From Planctomycetota bacterium (GTDB lineage: Bacteria; Planctomycetota; UBA1135; GCA-002686595), in assembly GCA_029259595.1 (NCBI GenBank), contig JAJDEW010000058.1, positions 1-64,000 of the forward strand: a DNA stretch of 64,000 nucleotides. The letters are read 5' to 3'. Position numbers and translations under genes: made by a program. Below, piece after piece: positions 45,074 through 54,411 of this stretch (position 1 is its first letter; each line of letters begins with the position of its first letter). The notes beneath the pieces were generated by a model, which saw nothing but the letters and a program-made list of their open reading frames with translations, ran no database searches and had not been told where the DNA came from.

Positions 45074-46372
45074 ATGACCCCTCTCTTTCGACTTTCCGAC
45101 CGGCGTACCTTCCTCAAGAGCTCGTCCACCCTCGTCGGAGCGGCTGCCCTCGCGTCCCGACCGTTCGCCGCGGACACCGACGAAGACGTCCTCCGGATCG
45201 CCCTGATCGGTTGCGGCGGGCGCGGGACCGGAGCGGCGAACCAGGCCCTGGCGGCGGACCCGAATACGCGCCTGGTCGCCGTCGCCGACGCATTCCGGGA
45301 CCGCATCGACAGCAGCCTCGCTGCGCTCGAGACGGAGGCCCCCGGCCGCATCGACGTTCCGGAAGACAGGAAGTTCGTGGGCTTCGACGCCTATGCAAGG
45401 GCCCTCGACGTGGACGTCGACGTCGTGATCCTGGCTACACCCCCCGGCTTTCGTCCAGCGCACTTCGAAGCAGCCGTCGAGCGCGGGCGGCACGTCTTCA
45501 TGGAGAAGCCGGTCGCCGTCGACGGCCCCGGAGTGCGGCGCGTGTTGGCTGCTGCCAAGAAGGCCAAGTCGAAGAACCTCAAGGTCGGGGTCGGACTCCA
45601 GCGCCACCACGAGGCGCGCTACCTCGAGACCGTGCGTCGCATCCGTGAAGGTGCCATCGGCAACGTGCTCGTCTACCGCTGTTACTGGAACAGCGGTGGC
45701 GTGTGGGTGAAGGACCGTCTGCCCGACATGACCGAAATGGAGTACCAGATGCGCAACTGGTACTACTTCAACTGGCTGTGCGGCGATCACATCGTCGAGC
45801 AGCACATCCACAACCTCGACGTCTGCAACTGGATCGAGGGAGACTACCCCACCGAAGCTCGAGGACAAGGCGGCCGCCAGGTCCGTACGGGCCGCGAGTT
45901 CGGCGAGATCTACGACCACCACTTCGTCGAGTTCAGCTATGCGAGCGGCGCCAAGATGTTCAGCCAGTGTCGCCACCAGCAAGGCTGCTGGAACAGCGTC
46001 TCCGAACACGCGCACGGCACGCTCGGCACGGCCGACGTCAGTCGCGGGGTCATCAAGAAGCACGCCGGGGGTGACTGGATGTTCGAGGGCGACAACCCCA
46101 ACCCCTACCAGGTCGAGCACGATCGCCTGTTCGCCGCCATCCGTTCCGACCAACCCCACATGGAGGCGGAGAACGGCGCGAGGAGCACCTTGACGGCGAT
46201 CCTCGGACGCATGGCGACCTACTCGGGCAAGGTCGTGACCTTCGACGAAGCCCTGAACTCGGAACTCGCGCTCGTTCCGACGGCGTATACCTGGGACGCC
46301 GAGCCGCCGACCACTCCCGACTCTGACGGGCGCTATCCGATTCCGATGCCCGGGATCTCGCGTGCCTTCTGA
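45074..46372 (+). CDS. Tat-exported Gfo/Idh/MocA-family oxidoreductase
   Basis: A 432-residue NAD(P)-dependent oxidoreductase-family protein. AGGAG precedes the ATG by about six bases. The leader has a twin-arginine motif (SDRRTFLKSSSTLVGAAALAS), so it is exported folded, as is usual for this family in Planctomycetota. The Rossmann part shows IALIGCGGRGTGAANQAL and the family's HVFMEKPVAVD (EKP motif). The C-terminal domain contains DHIVEQHIHNLDVCNWI, with the His residues used in catalysis. It probably acts on a sugar or cyclitol. The sulfatase gene begins within its last codons (11-bp overlap), so the two are co-expressed and may treat the same sulfated glycan. Confidence 0.93.
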   Translation: MTPLFRLSDRRTFLKSSSTLVGAAALASRPFAADTDEDVLRIALIGCGGRGTGAANQALAADPNTRLVAVADAFRDRIDSSLAALETEAPGRIDVPEDRKFVGFDAYARALDVDVDVVILATPPGFRPAHFEAAVERGRHVFMEKPVAVDGPGVRRVLAAAKKAKSKNLKVGVGLQRHHEARYLETVRRIREGAIGNVLVYRCYWNSGGVWVKDRLPDMTEMEYQMRNWYYFNWLCGDHIVEQHIHNLDVCNWIEGDYPTEARGQGGRQVRTGREFGEIYDHHFVEFSYASGAKMFSQCRHQQGCWNSVSEHAHGTLGTADVSRGVIKKHAGGDWMFEGDNPNPYQVEHDRLFAAIRSDQPHMEAENGARSTLTAILGRMATYSGKVVTFDEALNSELALVPTAYTWDAEPPTTPDSDGRYPIPMPGISRAF

Positions 46373-47825
46373 GTCGAGCGCGAGGCGCATTTTCGCCACG
46401 CTACAGTTCTGTGTCGCACTCTTGCTCGGTTCCGCACTCGCCTGTCGGGCGAGCGGAACGGGGAGCACGAACGCGCGTCCGCCGAACGTCGTCTTCATCA
46501 TGGCCGACGACCTCGGCTGGAGTGAACTCGGTAGCTATGGCCAACAGAAGATCGAGACACCGCGACTCGATCGACTGGCCCGCGAAGGCCTGCGCTTCAC
46601 GCAGTTCTACGCGGGAGCACCGGTCTGCGCGCCCTCTCGTTGTGTCCTGCTCACCGGCCGACATCCCGGTCACGCGATCGTCCGCGACAACTTCGAGCGC
46701 GGCGGCTGGGGCCCGAACGAACCCGAGGGGCAATTCCCGCTACCGCCTGGAACGGAGACGCTCGGCACCGCTTTCCAGCGTGGGGGATTCGCCACCGCTG
46801 CGATCGGCAAGTGGGGCCTCGGGGGACCGGGCACGAGCGGCGAGCCGAACCGTCAGGGCTTCGACCTCTTCTACGGCTACCTGTGCCAGCGCGTCGCGCA
46901 CAACCTGTTTCCGACGCACCTGTGGCGGAACACGGAACGCGAAGACCTGCCCGGCAACACGTGGGGCAATGCGGTCGGCGAGACCTACGCCCACGACCGG
47001 ATGACGGAAGAGGCCCTCGCCTTCGTTCGCGCTCAGCGCGAGCGGCCCTTCTTCCTTTACCTGCCCTACCACCTGCCCCACCTCGCCCTGCAGGCCCCAC
47101 AGGACGCCCTCGAACCCTACGTCGGTCGCTGGGACGATCCCCCCTACGACGGCAAGAAGGGCTACCTTCCGCATCCGACGCCGCGCGCTGCCTACGCCGC
47201 GATGGTCATGCGCATCGACCGCGACGTCGGACGGCTGCTCGATCTGTTGCACGAGCTCGGGCTCGAAGAGAACACGGCCGTCTTCTTCACCAGCGACAAC
47301 GGCGCGACGTACGACGTCGGTGGCGCCGACTCCCCGTTCTTCGACAGCGCCGGCCCCTTGCGGGGAGCGAAGGGCAGCGTCTACGAGGGTGGACTGCGGG
47401 TACCCCTCATCGTTCGCTGGCCGGGTCACGTTCCGGTCGGGGCGACGACCGATCGCATCGCGGCCTTCTATGACGTGCTGCCGACCTTGACCGAGCTGGC
47501 GGGCCTCCCCGCGCCCACCACGAGCGACGGCGAGAGCTTTTTGCCCACGCTGCTCGGCCGCGAGCAGGAGGCCCGCGGCCCGGTCTACTGGGAGTTTCCC
47601 GGCTACGGAGGCCAACAGGCCGTCCGTCACGGCCGCTGGAAGGCGGTACGCCGCAACCTGCGGGAGGGCAAGCTCACGCTCGCGCTCTACGACCTCGAGA
47701 ACGACGTTGGGGAGCGGATCGACGTCGCCGCTCAACATCCTGATCTCGTCCGGCGAATGGAAGCGCTGATGCGATCGGAGCACGTCGCTTCGACCGACTT
47801 TCCGCTACCGCTGTTGGACGATTGA
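46362..47825 (+). CDS. Type I (formylglycine) sulfatase, lipoprotein
   Basis: A 487-residue arylsulfatase-family hydrolase that removes sulfate esters, here probably from a polysaccharide. The GTG at 46362 overlaps the Gfo/Idh gene by 11 bp. The signal sequence ends in LLLGSALACRASG (lipobox ALAC). Active-site features: PNVVFIMADDLGW (metal Asp pair), the formylglycine motif CAPSR in GAPVCAPSRCVLLTGRHPG, AIGKWGLG, YLPYHLPH and FTSDNGA. The CxPxR Cys requires FGE for maturation; an FGE with intact cysteines is encoded at 37957-39012. Length is normal. Confidence 0.95.
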   Translation: MPSESSARRIFATLQFCVALLLGSALACRASGTGSTNARPPNVVFIMADDLGWSELGSYGQQKIETPRLDRLAREGLRFTQFYAGAPVCAPSRCVLLTGRHPGHAIVRDNFERGGWGPNEPEGQFPLPPGTETLGTAFQRGGFATAAIGKWGLGGPGTSGEPNRQGFDLFYGYLCQRVAHNLFPTHLWRNTEREDLPGNTWGNAVGETYAHDRMTEEALAFVRAQRERPFFLYLPYHLPHLALQAPQDALEPYVGRWDDPPYDGKKGYLPHPTPRAAYAAMVMRIDRDVGRLLDLLHELGLEENTAVFFTSDNGATYDVGGADSPFFDSAGPLRGAKGSVYEGGLRVPLIVRWPGHVPVGATTDRIAAFYDVLPTLTELAGLPAPTTSDGESFLPTLLGREQEARGPVYWEFPGYGGQQAVRHGRWKAVRRNLREGKLTLALYDLENDVGERIDVAAQHPDLVRRMEALMRSEHVASTDFPLPLLDD

Positions 47826-47934
47826 CGGCGAGACGCCACCTTCCGGACCTCGTACGCAATCGGAACGCGCTTCCGTCCTGGCTTGCGCCATGATGGAGGG
47901 TTCACGGAGCGACCCCGTACCCCGAGCTCATTCC

Positions 47935-49656
47935 ATGTCGAAGCCCCTCGCGCTCCTTCTCGCGCTCTTCCTGACTTCCGCCGCGCAAGCGACGTCCCCC
48001 GACCTCGCTCGAGCACGTGAGCACATGCGCACGCAAGCGTGGAGCTCCGCCATCGAAGTCCTCGAGCACGCCACGACGGAGCGGCCCGGAGATGCCCAAG
48101 CCTGGTATCTGCTGGGCTATTGTCTGCACGCCGCCGGCGAGTACGAGCGCGCCCTGGAGGCTCACACCAAGGCCGCGAAGTTCCCGTCGACGGTCGTCAA
48201 CGCGACCTACAACGCGGCCTGCGCAAGCGCCCTGTTGGGTAAGGACGACGAGGCCATCGCCTGGTTGAAGCGCGCCTTCGCGGCAGGCTTTTCGAACGTC
48301 GCGCAGGTGCAGGGCGACGCGGATCTGGCCTCGCTCCATGACGACCCGCGCTTCGCGGCCCTCGTTCCGATGCCCGGCAGCGCGGTGACCTTCTTGCAGG
48401 AGCTCCGGCCTTCCCTCGAGTTGCGAGGTGAAGCCGCCGGCGACCAGTTCGGCTGGATCGGCCGCAACGCCGGCGACGCCGACGGGGACGGCGTGACGGA
48501 CATCCTCACCTCGGCTCCTTTCAAGTCGATCGGTGGCCCGAACGCGGGACGCGTCTACGTCTATTCGGGACGCACGGGCGAGCTCCTCTTCCAGAAGGAC
48601 GGTCAACCAGGTGATACGCTCGGCATTGGCATCGAGAGCGCCGGGGACGTCGACGGCGACGGACACGCGGACATCCTTGCCGGCGCCGCGGGGGCAGCCG
48701 GAACGGGAGCGGCGTTCGTCTGGTCCGGCAAGACCGGCGCACTGCTCTACGAGTGGTTCGGCGAGGGCAACGGCGACTCGTTTGGTCGCAAGGTTGCGGG
48801 TGTCGGCGACTGGAACGATGACGGCCACTCCGACGTGATCGTCGGCGCACCGGGCTTCGACGGCGTGGGCGCCGATTCCGGCAAGGCCTACGTTTTCTCG
48901 GGCAAGGACGGCGACCTCTTGGTCGCGCTCGAGGGTGAGCGTCAAGGCATCCGCTTCGGCAGCGCCGTCGATGGTTCGTGCCGGGCGGACGACAGGATCC
49001 TCGTGATCGGGGCACAGAACGACGGAGCGGGGGGAACCGGAGCCGTTCTCGTCTACCGCGCGGCGCAGGGCGAAGACGAGCCCGAGCTCGGCTTTCGGAT
49101 CGACTCGCGCACGGACGACGTCAACCTCGGGCGCATGTTCGTGTCGGCTGTCGGCGACGTCGACGGAGATGGTCGCATGGACGTCTATGCCTCGGACTGG
49201 GAGAGCAACGCCAACGGGCTCCCCGGCTCCGGGCGGATCTACGTGCACTCGGGGGCAAGTGGTGAGCTCCTGCACGCACTCGCGGGCGAAGCCACGGGTG
49301 ACGGCTTCGGAATCGGTACGGCCGAGGCCGGCGACGTGGACGGAGACGGTTGCGACGATCTCCTGATCGGCGCCTGGCAGAACGACGAAGGCGCTCCCGG
49401 CGGCGGGAAGTGCTACCTCTACTCCGGCAAGAGCGGCGCGCTGCTCGCCACCTACACCTGCGCCACGGCCGGTGAGACGTTTGGCTTCGACACGACGGGC
49501 CTGGGGGACATGGACAACGATGGCAAGCTCGAGTTCTTGATCACGAACGCCTACAGCTGGGTCGCCGGACGTCAATCGGGACGGATCCTCGTCCTCGAGG
49601 CCGACCTCTCGACCGCTCCTGTGCAAACGCGCGCGGCGGAATCGCCCTTGCGCTGA
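47935..49656 (+). CDS. Exported TPR plus FG-GAP (integrin-alpha-like) protein
   Basis: A 573-residue exported protein with signal peptide MSKPLALLLALFLTSAAQAT; the frame is open upstream to 47890, but this ATG gives the clean signal. Residues about 20-150 are TPR-like helices (WYLLGYCLHAAGEYERALEAHTKAA). Residues about 160-565 form a seven-bladed FG-GAP propeller of the integrin alpha type, with repeated FG.....DVDGDG.DI..GA pieces: NAGDADGDGVTDILTSAPF, SAGDVDGDGHADILAGA, GVGDWNDDGHSDVIVGAPG, AVGDVDGDGRMDVYASDW, EAGDVDGDGCDDLLIGAW and GLGDMDNDGKLEFLIT. A calcium-binding surface or secreted interaction protein. Confidence 0.9.
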   Translation: MSKPLALLLALFLTSAAQATSPDLARAREHMRTQAWSSAIEVLEHATTERPGDAQAWYLLGYCLHAAGEYERALEAHTKAAKFPSTVVNATYNAACASALLGKDDEAIAWLKRAFAAGFSNVAQVQGDADLASLHDDPRFAALVPMPGSAVTFLQELRPSLELRGEAAGDQFGWIGRNAGDADGDGVTDILTSAPFKSIGGPNAGRVYVYSGRTGELLFQKDGQPGDTLGIGIESAGDVDGDGHADILAGAAGAAGTGAAFVWSGKTGALLYEWFGEGNGDSFGRKVAGVGDWNDDGHSDVIVGAPGFDGVGADSGKAYVFSGKDGDLLVALEGERQGIRFGSAVDGSCRADDRILVIGAQNDGAGGTGAVLVYRAAQGEDEPELGFRIDSRTDDVNLGRMFVSAVGDVDGDGRMDVYASDWESNANGLPGSGRIYVHSGASGELLHALAGEATGDGFGIGTAEAGDVDGDGCDDLLIGAWQNDEGAPGGGKCYLYSGKSGALLATYTCATAGETFGFDTTGLGDMDNDGKLEFLITNAYSWVAGRQSGRILVLEADLSTAPVQTRAAESPLR

Positions 49657-49711
49657 CTCCCCCACGACGGATGCGGGGCGCAGACTCCGACCGGTGCTGC
49701 CTCCGCGACCG

Positions 49712-51091
49712 TCAGTCCTGCGGCCAGTAGAGCGAGTCGATCTCGTCGTCCGTCAGGTCGCGACCCTCGTTCCACTGCACCTTTCTCGGCGTGTTCCAAC
49801 CTCGATAGCCGGAAACGGGGTCCTCGACCAGAAAGCGAACGCGTCCGTTCGGCCAGGCCAGCTGGCGGAATTCGAAGGCGGTGCGATTGCCGGCAATCAG
49901 GAACTCGTCAACATGCACGGAGCGGGCCCCGCTGATCGTCAAGTGGCTACGATCCGCATTCGGAGCCCAGACTCGGAAGTTGTCGAGAATGACGGGACCG
50001 TTCGCGAAACCGTCGGAATCGAAGTGCGCTCCGTGCTCCGGTGAGTCGTCGACCCAGATCGCCAGGGCGCCATGCGAGCCTCCCGGCTTCTCGAGGACCG
50101 TACAGTCGCGAAAAACGATCCCGCCCAGGTGCCCGGCGACCGTGAAGGCCGAACCGCCTTCACCGAAGCAGCCATAGGCCAGCATGTTCTCGAACAGGAG
50201 TGTGCCGTAGCCCGACGGCCCCGGATTGTCGACCCTTCGGTTTACGATCTGCACCATCGTGCGCCAGGATCCCTCCATCGTGCAATCGATGAAGTAGGAG
50301 TTGCCCGACGGTGAATCGATGTAGAAGACGTGCTCCTGAACCGGAGCGGCGTGCACGCGACGGATGTCCCATTGCATGCGCCCGGAGGCACGGATGCCCC
50401 ACCTGTAGCCCAGGCCGTCATAGCTGCCGTCCTCCGCGCCCTCGAAGTCGACGTCGTAGATCTGAACCAGGCCGAACGAGTCCGAGCCTTTCGGAACACC
50501 GATGCAGCGCGTGCTCGAGTCGGAGGATTGAATCGTCAAGTTCTGGAGACGGATTCGCCCCACGCCTCCCGTCCGCTCGCCGTTGTTCAAGTTCTTGTGG
50601 AGGTACAACGAACGGATTTGGCTTTGCCGATTCGCGCGGAGCCCGACGATCGTCACGTCGATCGGTGTCATTCCCCAGTGCGCGCGATAGAGCTTCAGAC
50701 CGGCGTCGCCACCTCCGATCTGCAAGTTGTCACCGGGAATCGAACCATCGACACCGATGACCGCACCCGGGCGAGCCAGGAGCAGGGCCTCGATCAGCGG
50801 ATAGGCACCGGCCGCATGGACGACGTTGTCGTCGGGCCCGGGACCGTTGAGCTCGATGACCTCGTTCGGCCGGACGACGTGGGTCAGGGGTCCCACGCCC
50901 TCGATCGAGGGTGCGGCGAACTGCCTCAGATCCTCGATGGACTGGACGTGCTGCTGTGGCGCCCGGACGGCCGCCCGAGCGGGGTCAGCCAAGAGGACGA
51001 GTCCCGCCAACGCCAACCCCTCGACGAGCCGTCCGAAGGGAGTCGGCCCGGGCGCTCGCAGGTGTCGGGGCTCGGGTTGTGCGGATCGCAT
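49712..51091 (-). CDS. Exported parallel beta-helix protein
   Basis: A 459-residue protein. The ATG at 51091 gives a twin-region leader with hydrophobic core LVEGLALAGLVLLADPARA. The mature protein has the repeated short strands and Asn/Gly turns of a right-handed beta-helix (TIVGLRANRQSQIRSLYLH, RIRLQNLTIQSSDSSTRCIG, GIVFRDCTVLEKPGGSHGALAI, GPVILDNFRVWAPNADRSHLTI), the fold used by pectate lyases and related glycan enzymes. No catalytic triad was assigned. It is divergent from the threonine dehydratase gene, with about 115 bp between the two starts. Confidence 0.83.
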   Translation of the reverse strand: MRSAQPEPRHLRAPGPTPFGRLVEGLALAGLVLLADPARAAVRAPQQHVQSIEDLRQFAAPSIEGVGPLTHVVRPNEVIELNGPGPDDNVVHAAGAYPLIEALLLARPGAVIGVDGSIPGDNLQIGGGDAGLKLYRAHWGMTPIDVTIVGLRANRQSQIRSLYLHKNLNNGERTGGVGRIRLQNLTIQSSDSSTRCIGVPKGSDSFGLVQIYDVDFEGAEDGSYDGLGYRWGIRASGRMQWDIRRVHAAPVQEHVFYIDSPSGNSYFIDCTMEGSWRTMVQIVNRRVDNPGPSGYGTLLFENMLAYGCFGEGGSAFTVAGHLGGIVFRDCTVLEKPGGSHGALAIWVDDSPEHGAHFDSDGFANGPVILDNFRVWAPNADRSHLTISGARSVHVDEFLIAGNRTAFEFRQLAWPNGRVRFLVEDPVSGYRGWNTPRKVQWNEGRDLTDDEIDSLYWPQD

Positions 51092-51207
51092 TGCGGCGCA
51101 ACAGGATTGCAACAACGCCCGTATCTAGCAAGTCGTTTTCAGGGCCGAGCCCCCTTCCGGCGGCCTCTGCCTTCCCCGGAGCAGCTCCGCATGCTCCGCT
51201 GGACGCC

Positions 51208-52455
51208 ATGACTCTCCAGCTCGTCCCCTTCGAGCGCGCGCGCGACCTGGCCGCCACCCACTCTCGTATCCTCAGCGCGAGAGCGCGGCTCGCACCCTAC
51301 CTACGCGCGACGCCCGCGATCCTCTCGCACACGTTCTCGAAGACCGCCGAACGCGAGGTCGTGCTCAAGCTGGAGAATCTGCAGCGCACGGGTTCCTTCA
51401 AGATCCGTGGCGCGCTGAACAAGATCCTGAGCCTCCCGGAAGCCGCGCGCGAGCAGGGACTTGTTGCGGCCTCGGCCGGCAACCACGCGCAGGGTGTTGC
51501 GCTGGCCGCGCAACAGCTCGGCGTACCGGCCACGGTCGTGATGCCGACGGCGACCGCCATGATCAAGGTCCGCAGGACCGAACAGTATGGCGCCCGCGTC
51601 GTCCTGTTCGGCCGCAACTGGAACGAAGCGCAGGCCAAGGCCCTCGAGCTCGAGGCTGAACACGGCTGGACCGCGGTCCACCCCTTCGACGACTACGACG
51701 TCATCGAAGGCCAGGGAACCCTCGGCCTGGAGCTGGTCGACGAGGTCGAAGGGCTCGAAGCGGTCGTCGTTCCGGTCGGCGGCGGCGGTCTGCTGGCCGG
51801 CGTCGCGGCCGCGATCAAGCACGAGCACCCCGACATCCGCGTCTACGGGATCCAGGCGGAAGGCGCCGATCCGATGGTGCGCTCCTTCCATTCGGGGACT
51901 CCCGAGACCGTCGCATCACCAACCACGATCGCCGAAGGCATCCGCGTCGGAACCGTGGGGCGCCATACGTTCCCGATGATCCGAGAGCTGGTCGACGACA
52001 TGATCACGGTCAGCGACGAGGACATCACCGACGCGATCATCGTGACCATGGAGCGCATCAGCATCGTCGCCGAGACCGCCGCGGTGGTCGGAATCGCCGC
52101 CCTCGCCGCCGATCGCATCCCGGGCTCGGGGCGCGTGTGCGCAGTCATTTCCGGCGGTAACATCGACCTGTCTTCGCTCGGCCGTCTGATCGAAACGGGG
52201 CTCACGCGAGCGGGGTTCTATCGCCCCGTTCGGGTCCGCATCGAGGATCTGCCGGGCGCTCTGCGCGCGGTGCTCGACGTCTTCGCCGAGGGCAAGACGA
52301 ACGTGCTCGACGTCTGGCACCACCGCACGGGGTGGCGCATCCCGATCGGATTCGTCGACGTCGAGATCCTCGCGGAGACGAAGACGGTCCGACAAGGGGA
52401 CGAGATCGTGGCCCTCCTGCGCGCAAAGGGCTACGAGGTCTTCGAATCGACCTGA
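51208..52455 (+). CDS. ilvA: Threonine ammonia-lyase (PLP, with ACT domain)
   Basis: A 415-residue PLP enzyme that would convert threonine to 2-oxobutanoate and ammonia, feeding isoleucine synthesis or threonine breakdown. PLP-binding Lys is K65 in RTGSFKIRGALNK; the phosphate loop is VPVGGGGLLAG; SAGNHAQGVA is the substrate loop. Residues about 335-415 form one ACT-like regulatory domain (RPVRVRIEDLPGALRAVLDVFAE), as in the short biosynthetic or allosteric forms. Serine could also be a substrate. It is one of three fold-type II dehydratases within 5.2 kb and the most canonical of them. It ends at the hairpin at 52475. Confidence 0.92.
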   Translation: MTLQLVPFERARDLAATHSRILSARARLAPYLRATPAILSHTFSKTAEREVVLKLENLQRTGSFKIRGALNKILSLPEAAREQGLVAASAGNHAQGVALAAQQLGVPATVVMPTATAMIKVRRTEQYGARVVLFGRNWNEAQAKALELEAEHGWTAVHPFDDYDVIEGQGTLGLELVDEVEGLEAVVVPVGGGGLLAGVAAAIKHEHPDIRVYGIQAEGADPMVRSFHSGTPETVASPTTIAEGIRVGTVGRHTFPMIRELVDDMITVSDEDITDAIIVTMERISIVAETAAVVGIAALAADRIPGSGRVCAVISGGNIDLSSLGRLIETGLTRAGFYRPVRVRIEDLPGALRAVLDVFAEGKTNVLDVWHHRTGWRIPIGFVDVEILAETKTVRQGDEIVALLRAKGYEVFEST

Positions 52456-52474
52456 GCCGCTTCGGCACGAAGAA

Positions 52475-52503
52475 AGCCGGACGATCGACAGGACCGTCCG
52501 GCT
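52475..52503. terminator. Hairpin between convergent genes
   Basis: A perfect 9-bp stem, AGCCGGACG (52475-52483) with CGTCCGGCT (52495-52503), between the threonine dehydratase gene and the convergent DUF2959 lipoprotein gene. No T-run. Confidence 0.7.
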
Positions 52504-52531
52504 CGTGCTCTCGCGCGTGAGAACGCGTCGA

Positions 52532-53221
52532 CTACTTCAGCGGCGCTTCTTCCCGCTGCGAAGCCTCGCCCTCCGTGAGGTCGAGGAACTGGTCCGAGGC
52601 CTGAACGGCCTCGTTCAGCTTGCTGCGCAGACGGCCGACGCGCTTGCGAAGATCGTCCAGCGTGTCCCCCAGCGATGCGATCGCGCGGGGGTTCAGGTTT
52701 TGATCGAGGAAGAGGTCGTAGTCCGACAAGGAGGCCTGCACGGGCTCCATGGACTTCTGGCAGGAGCGATAGCTCGCGAGGAGCGTATTGAAGCTGTCCT
52801 GCGTCTCGACCAGCATCTGCTCGCTCTTCTGGCGGAGCGTCTGACTGGAGTACTCGTCGAGCTCGGTCCGCCATTCGGCAAACAGGGACGTCGAGTCCCG
52901 CTCGAGTGTCACGATCGCCTTGGCCAAACGCTTCGACAGGCTGCTGAAGTCCTCAGTGTCGTCCTGGAAGCGTTTGTAGATCTCTTCGAGCTCGGCGCTC
53001 TCGGAAGTCTTCGTCATCAGCGCGAAGGCCTCCATCGCCGCGTTGAGCTTCTCGCGTGTCTCGATATGCAGCTCCCGGCTGACGTGCACGCGTTCCACGA
53101 GTACGTCTTTGCGGTCGCCACCACCGAAGTTCAGAAACGAAGTGAAGCCCGTCCCGTTACAGGAGACGGAGCCGAACAGAAGAAGGAGAGCGGGAACTCC
53201 CTTCAGAATCGCTTGAAGCAT
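52532..53221 (-). CDS. DUF2959-family lipoprotein
   Basis: A 229-residue lipoprotein. GGAGG lies six bases before the ATG. The leader MLQAILKGVPALLLLFGSVSCNG has lipobox SVSC. The rest is almost entirely helical and matches the DUF2959 pattern as I recall it: DVLVERVHVSRELHIETREKL, FKSxxR-like long helices, SMEPVQASLSDYDLFLDQNLNPRAIASL and a C-terminal LRKRVGRLRSKL. A coiled-coil periplasmic protein of unknown function. Its own transcription unit. Confidence 0.83.
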   Translation of the reverse strand: MLQAILKGVPALLLLFGSVSCNGTGFTSFLNFGGGDRKDVLVERVHVSRELHIETREKLNAAMEAFALMTKTSESAELEEIYKRFQDDTEDFSSLSKRLAKAIVTLERDSTSLFAEWRTELDEYSSQTLRQKSEQMLVETQDSFNTLLASYRSCQKSMEPVQASLSDYDLFLDQNLNPRAIASLGDTLDDLRKRVGRLRSKLNEAVQASDQFLDLTEGEASQREEAPLK

Positions 53222-53361
53222 GGGTTTCCTCCCGAGCCGCGTTGGCGACTCGTGCTGTGCCAGAGATCAGGGTCGGATCGATCTTCGCCCCGGCTTGAGG
53301 CTGCCGGCGGTTTTGGGCCCAGAGGAGAAGGAAGTTCCACACTCCCTTTCGCATGCGCGCG

Positions 53362-54327
53362 TCAGGACCCCGTCAGGATCTCGGCGAGCTTGGCAGGATC
53401 GATGCTGCCCCCGGTGACGATGCAGACCGCGGTCCCCACTCGGGAGTCACACTCGGCGAGCGCCGCGGCCAACGCCAGGGCACCCGACGGTTCCGCAACC
53501 AGCTTGTCCTCGAGTGCCAGCTTCCGGACGGCGGAGCGGACCGCGTCGTCCGAGACGAGGCGGCACTCGTCCGTCAGGTCCGCGAGCAGCGGAAACATCT
53601 CTTCGGTGATGTAGGGCACCGCCACACCGTCGCAGATCGTGTTGCAGGACACCGAGCTCGGCGCCCCGCGCGCGAGCGAACGGTGAAGCGCCGGACAGCC
53701 CTCTGGCTCGACCGCGACAATGCGGATCCCGGGCTTCATCTCCCGCAGAGCCCCTCCCACGCCTCCGAGCAATCCGCCACCACCGACCGGAATGTAGACA
53801 CAGTCGACATCGGGTCGGTCCGCCAGAATCTCGAGCCCGAGCGTGCCGTGGCCGATGCGCACGTCCGGATCCGTCCACGGATGAACGAAGGTGTCCTCGT
53901 CCGCCTCCCAGCCCCGCTCTCGGAGGTAGCGAAACACCTCCGCCACCGGTACGAGCTCGGCACGCCCTCCCCAGGCCTCGACCGCCGCGATCTTCGTCGC
54001 AGGAGCCGTGTCCGGCATGATGCTGCGCGTGGGCACGCCGAAGTGCCGGCCGCACCAGGCGAGCGCCTGAGCGGTATTGCCGGCGCTGACGGTGCAGAGC
54101 CCGCGCGCTCGCTCGGACGGCTCGAGGCGCGCCACCGCGTGGAACACGCCGCGCAGCTTGAACGACCCGACCGGCTGGAAGGTCTCCGGCTTCAAGAGGA
54201 GGTTGCGCCCCGAGCCGCCTCCCTCGACGTCGTGCACGGGCAGGAGCGGCGTTCGGACCGTGATGCCTTCCAAGACGACCGCGGCGGCTTCGTAGGCGTT
54301 GCGGTCCGGGTGCGGATCCAGGGTCAT
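53362..54327 (-). CDS. Threonine/serine dehydratase-like PLP enzyme
   Basis: A 321-residue fold-type II PLP enzyme without an ACT domain. PLP Lys is K57 in FQPVGSFKLRGVFHA; the substrate loop is SAGNTAQALAW, with Thr where canonical enzymes have His; the phosphate loop is IPVGGGGLLGG; and the C-terminal VTGGSIDP is in place of the usual SGGN. These differences suggest a substrate other than threonine, for example another beta-hydroxy amino acid. It is transcribed divergently (84 bp apart) from the OCD-like gene, a typical arrangement for dehydratase plus imine reductase sets. Confidence 0.86.
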   Translation of the reverse strand: MTLDPHPDRNAYEAAAVVLEGITVRTPLLPVHDVEGGGSGRNLLLKPETFQPVGSFKLRGVFHAVARLEPSERARGLCTVSAGNTAQALAWCGRHFGVPTRSIMPDTAPATKIAAVEAWGGRAELVPVAEVFRYLRERGWEADEDTFVHPWTDPDVRIGHGTLGLEILADRPDVDCVYIPVGGGGLLGGVGGALREMKPGIRIVAVEPEGCPALHRSLARGAPSSVSCNTICDGVAVPYITEEMFPLLADLTDECRLVSDDAVRSAVRKLALEDKLVAEPSGALALAAALAECDSRVGTAVCIVTGGSIDPAKLAEILTGS

Positions 54328-54411
54328 GATCGAGGAGGTCTCCTGCCCGCAGTGTGCCAGAGTCGCCGTTTTGGAGGCCAGTCCCCGACTTCGTACGTCA
54401 AACTGGTCGCC

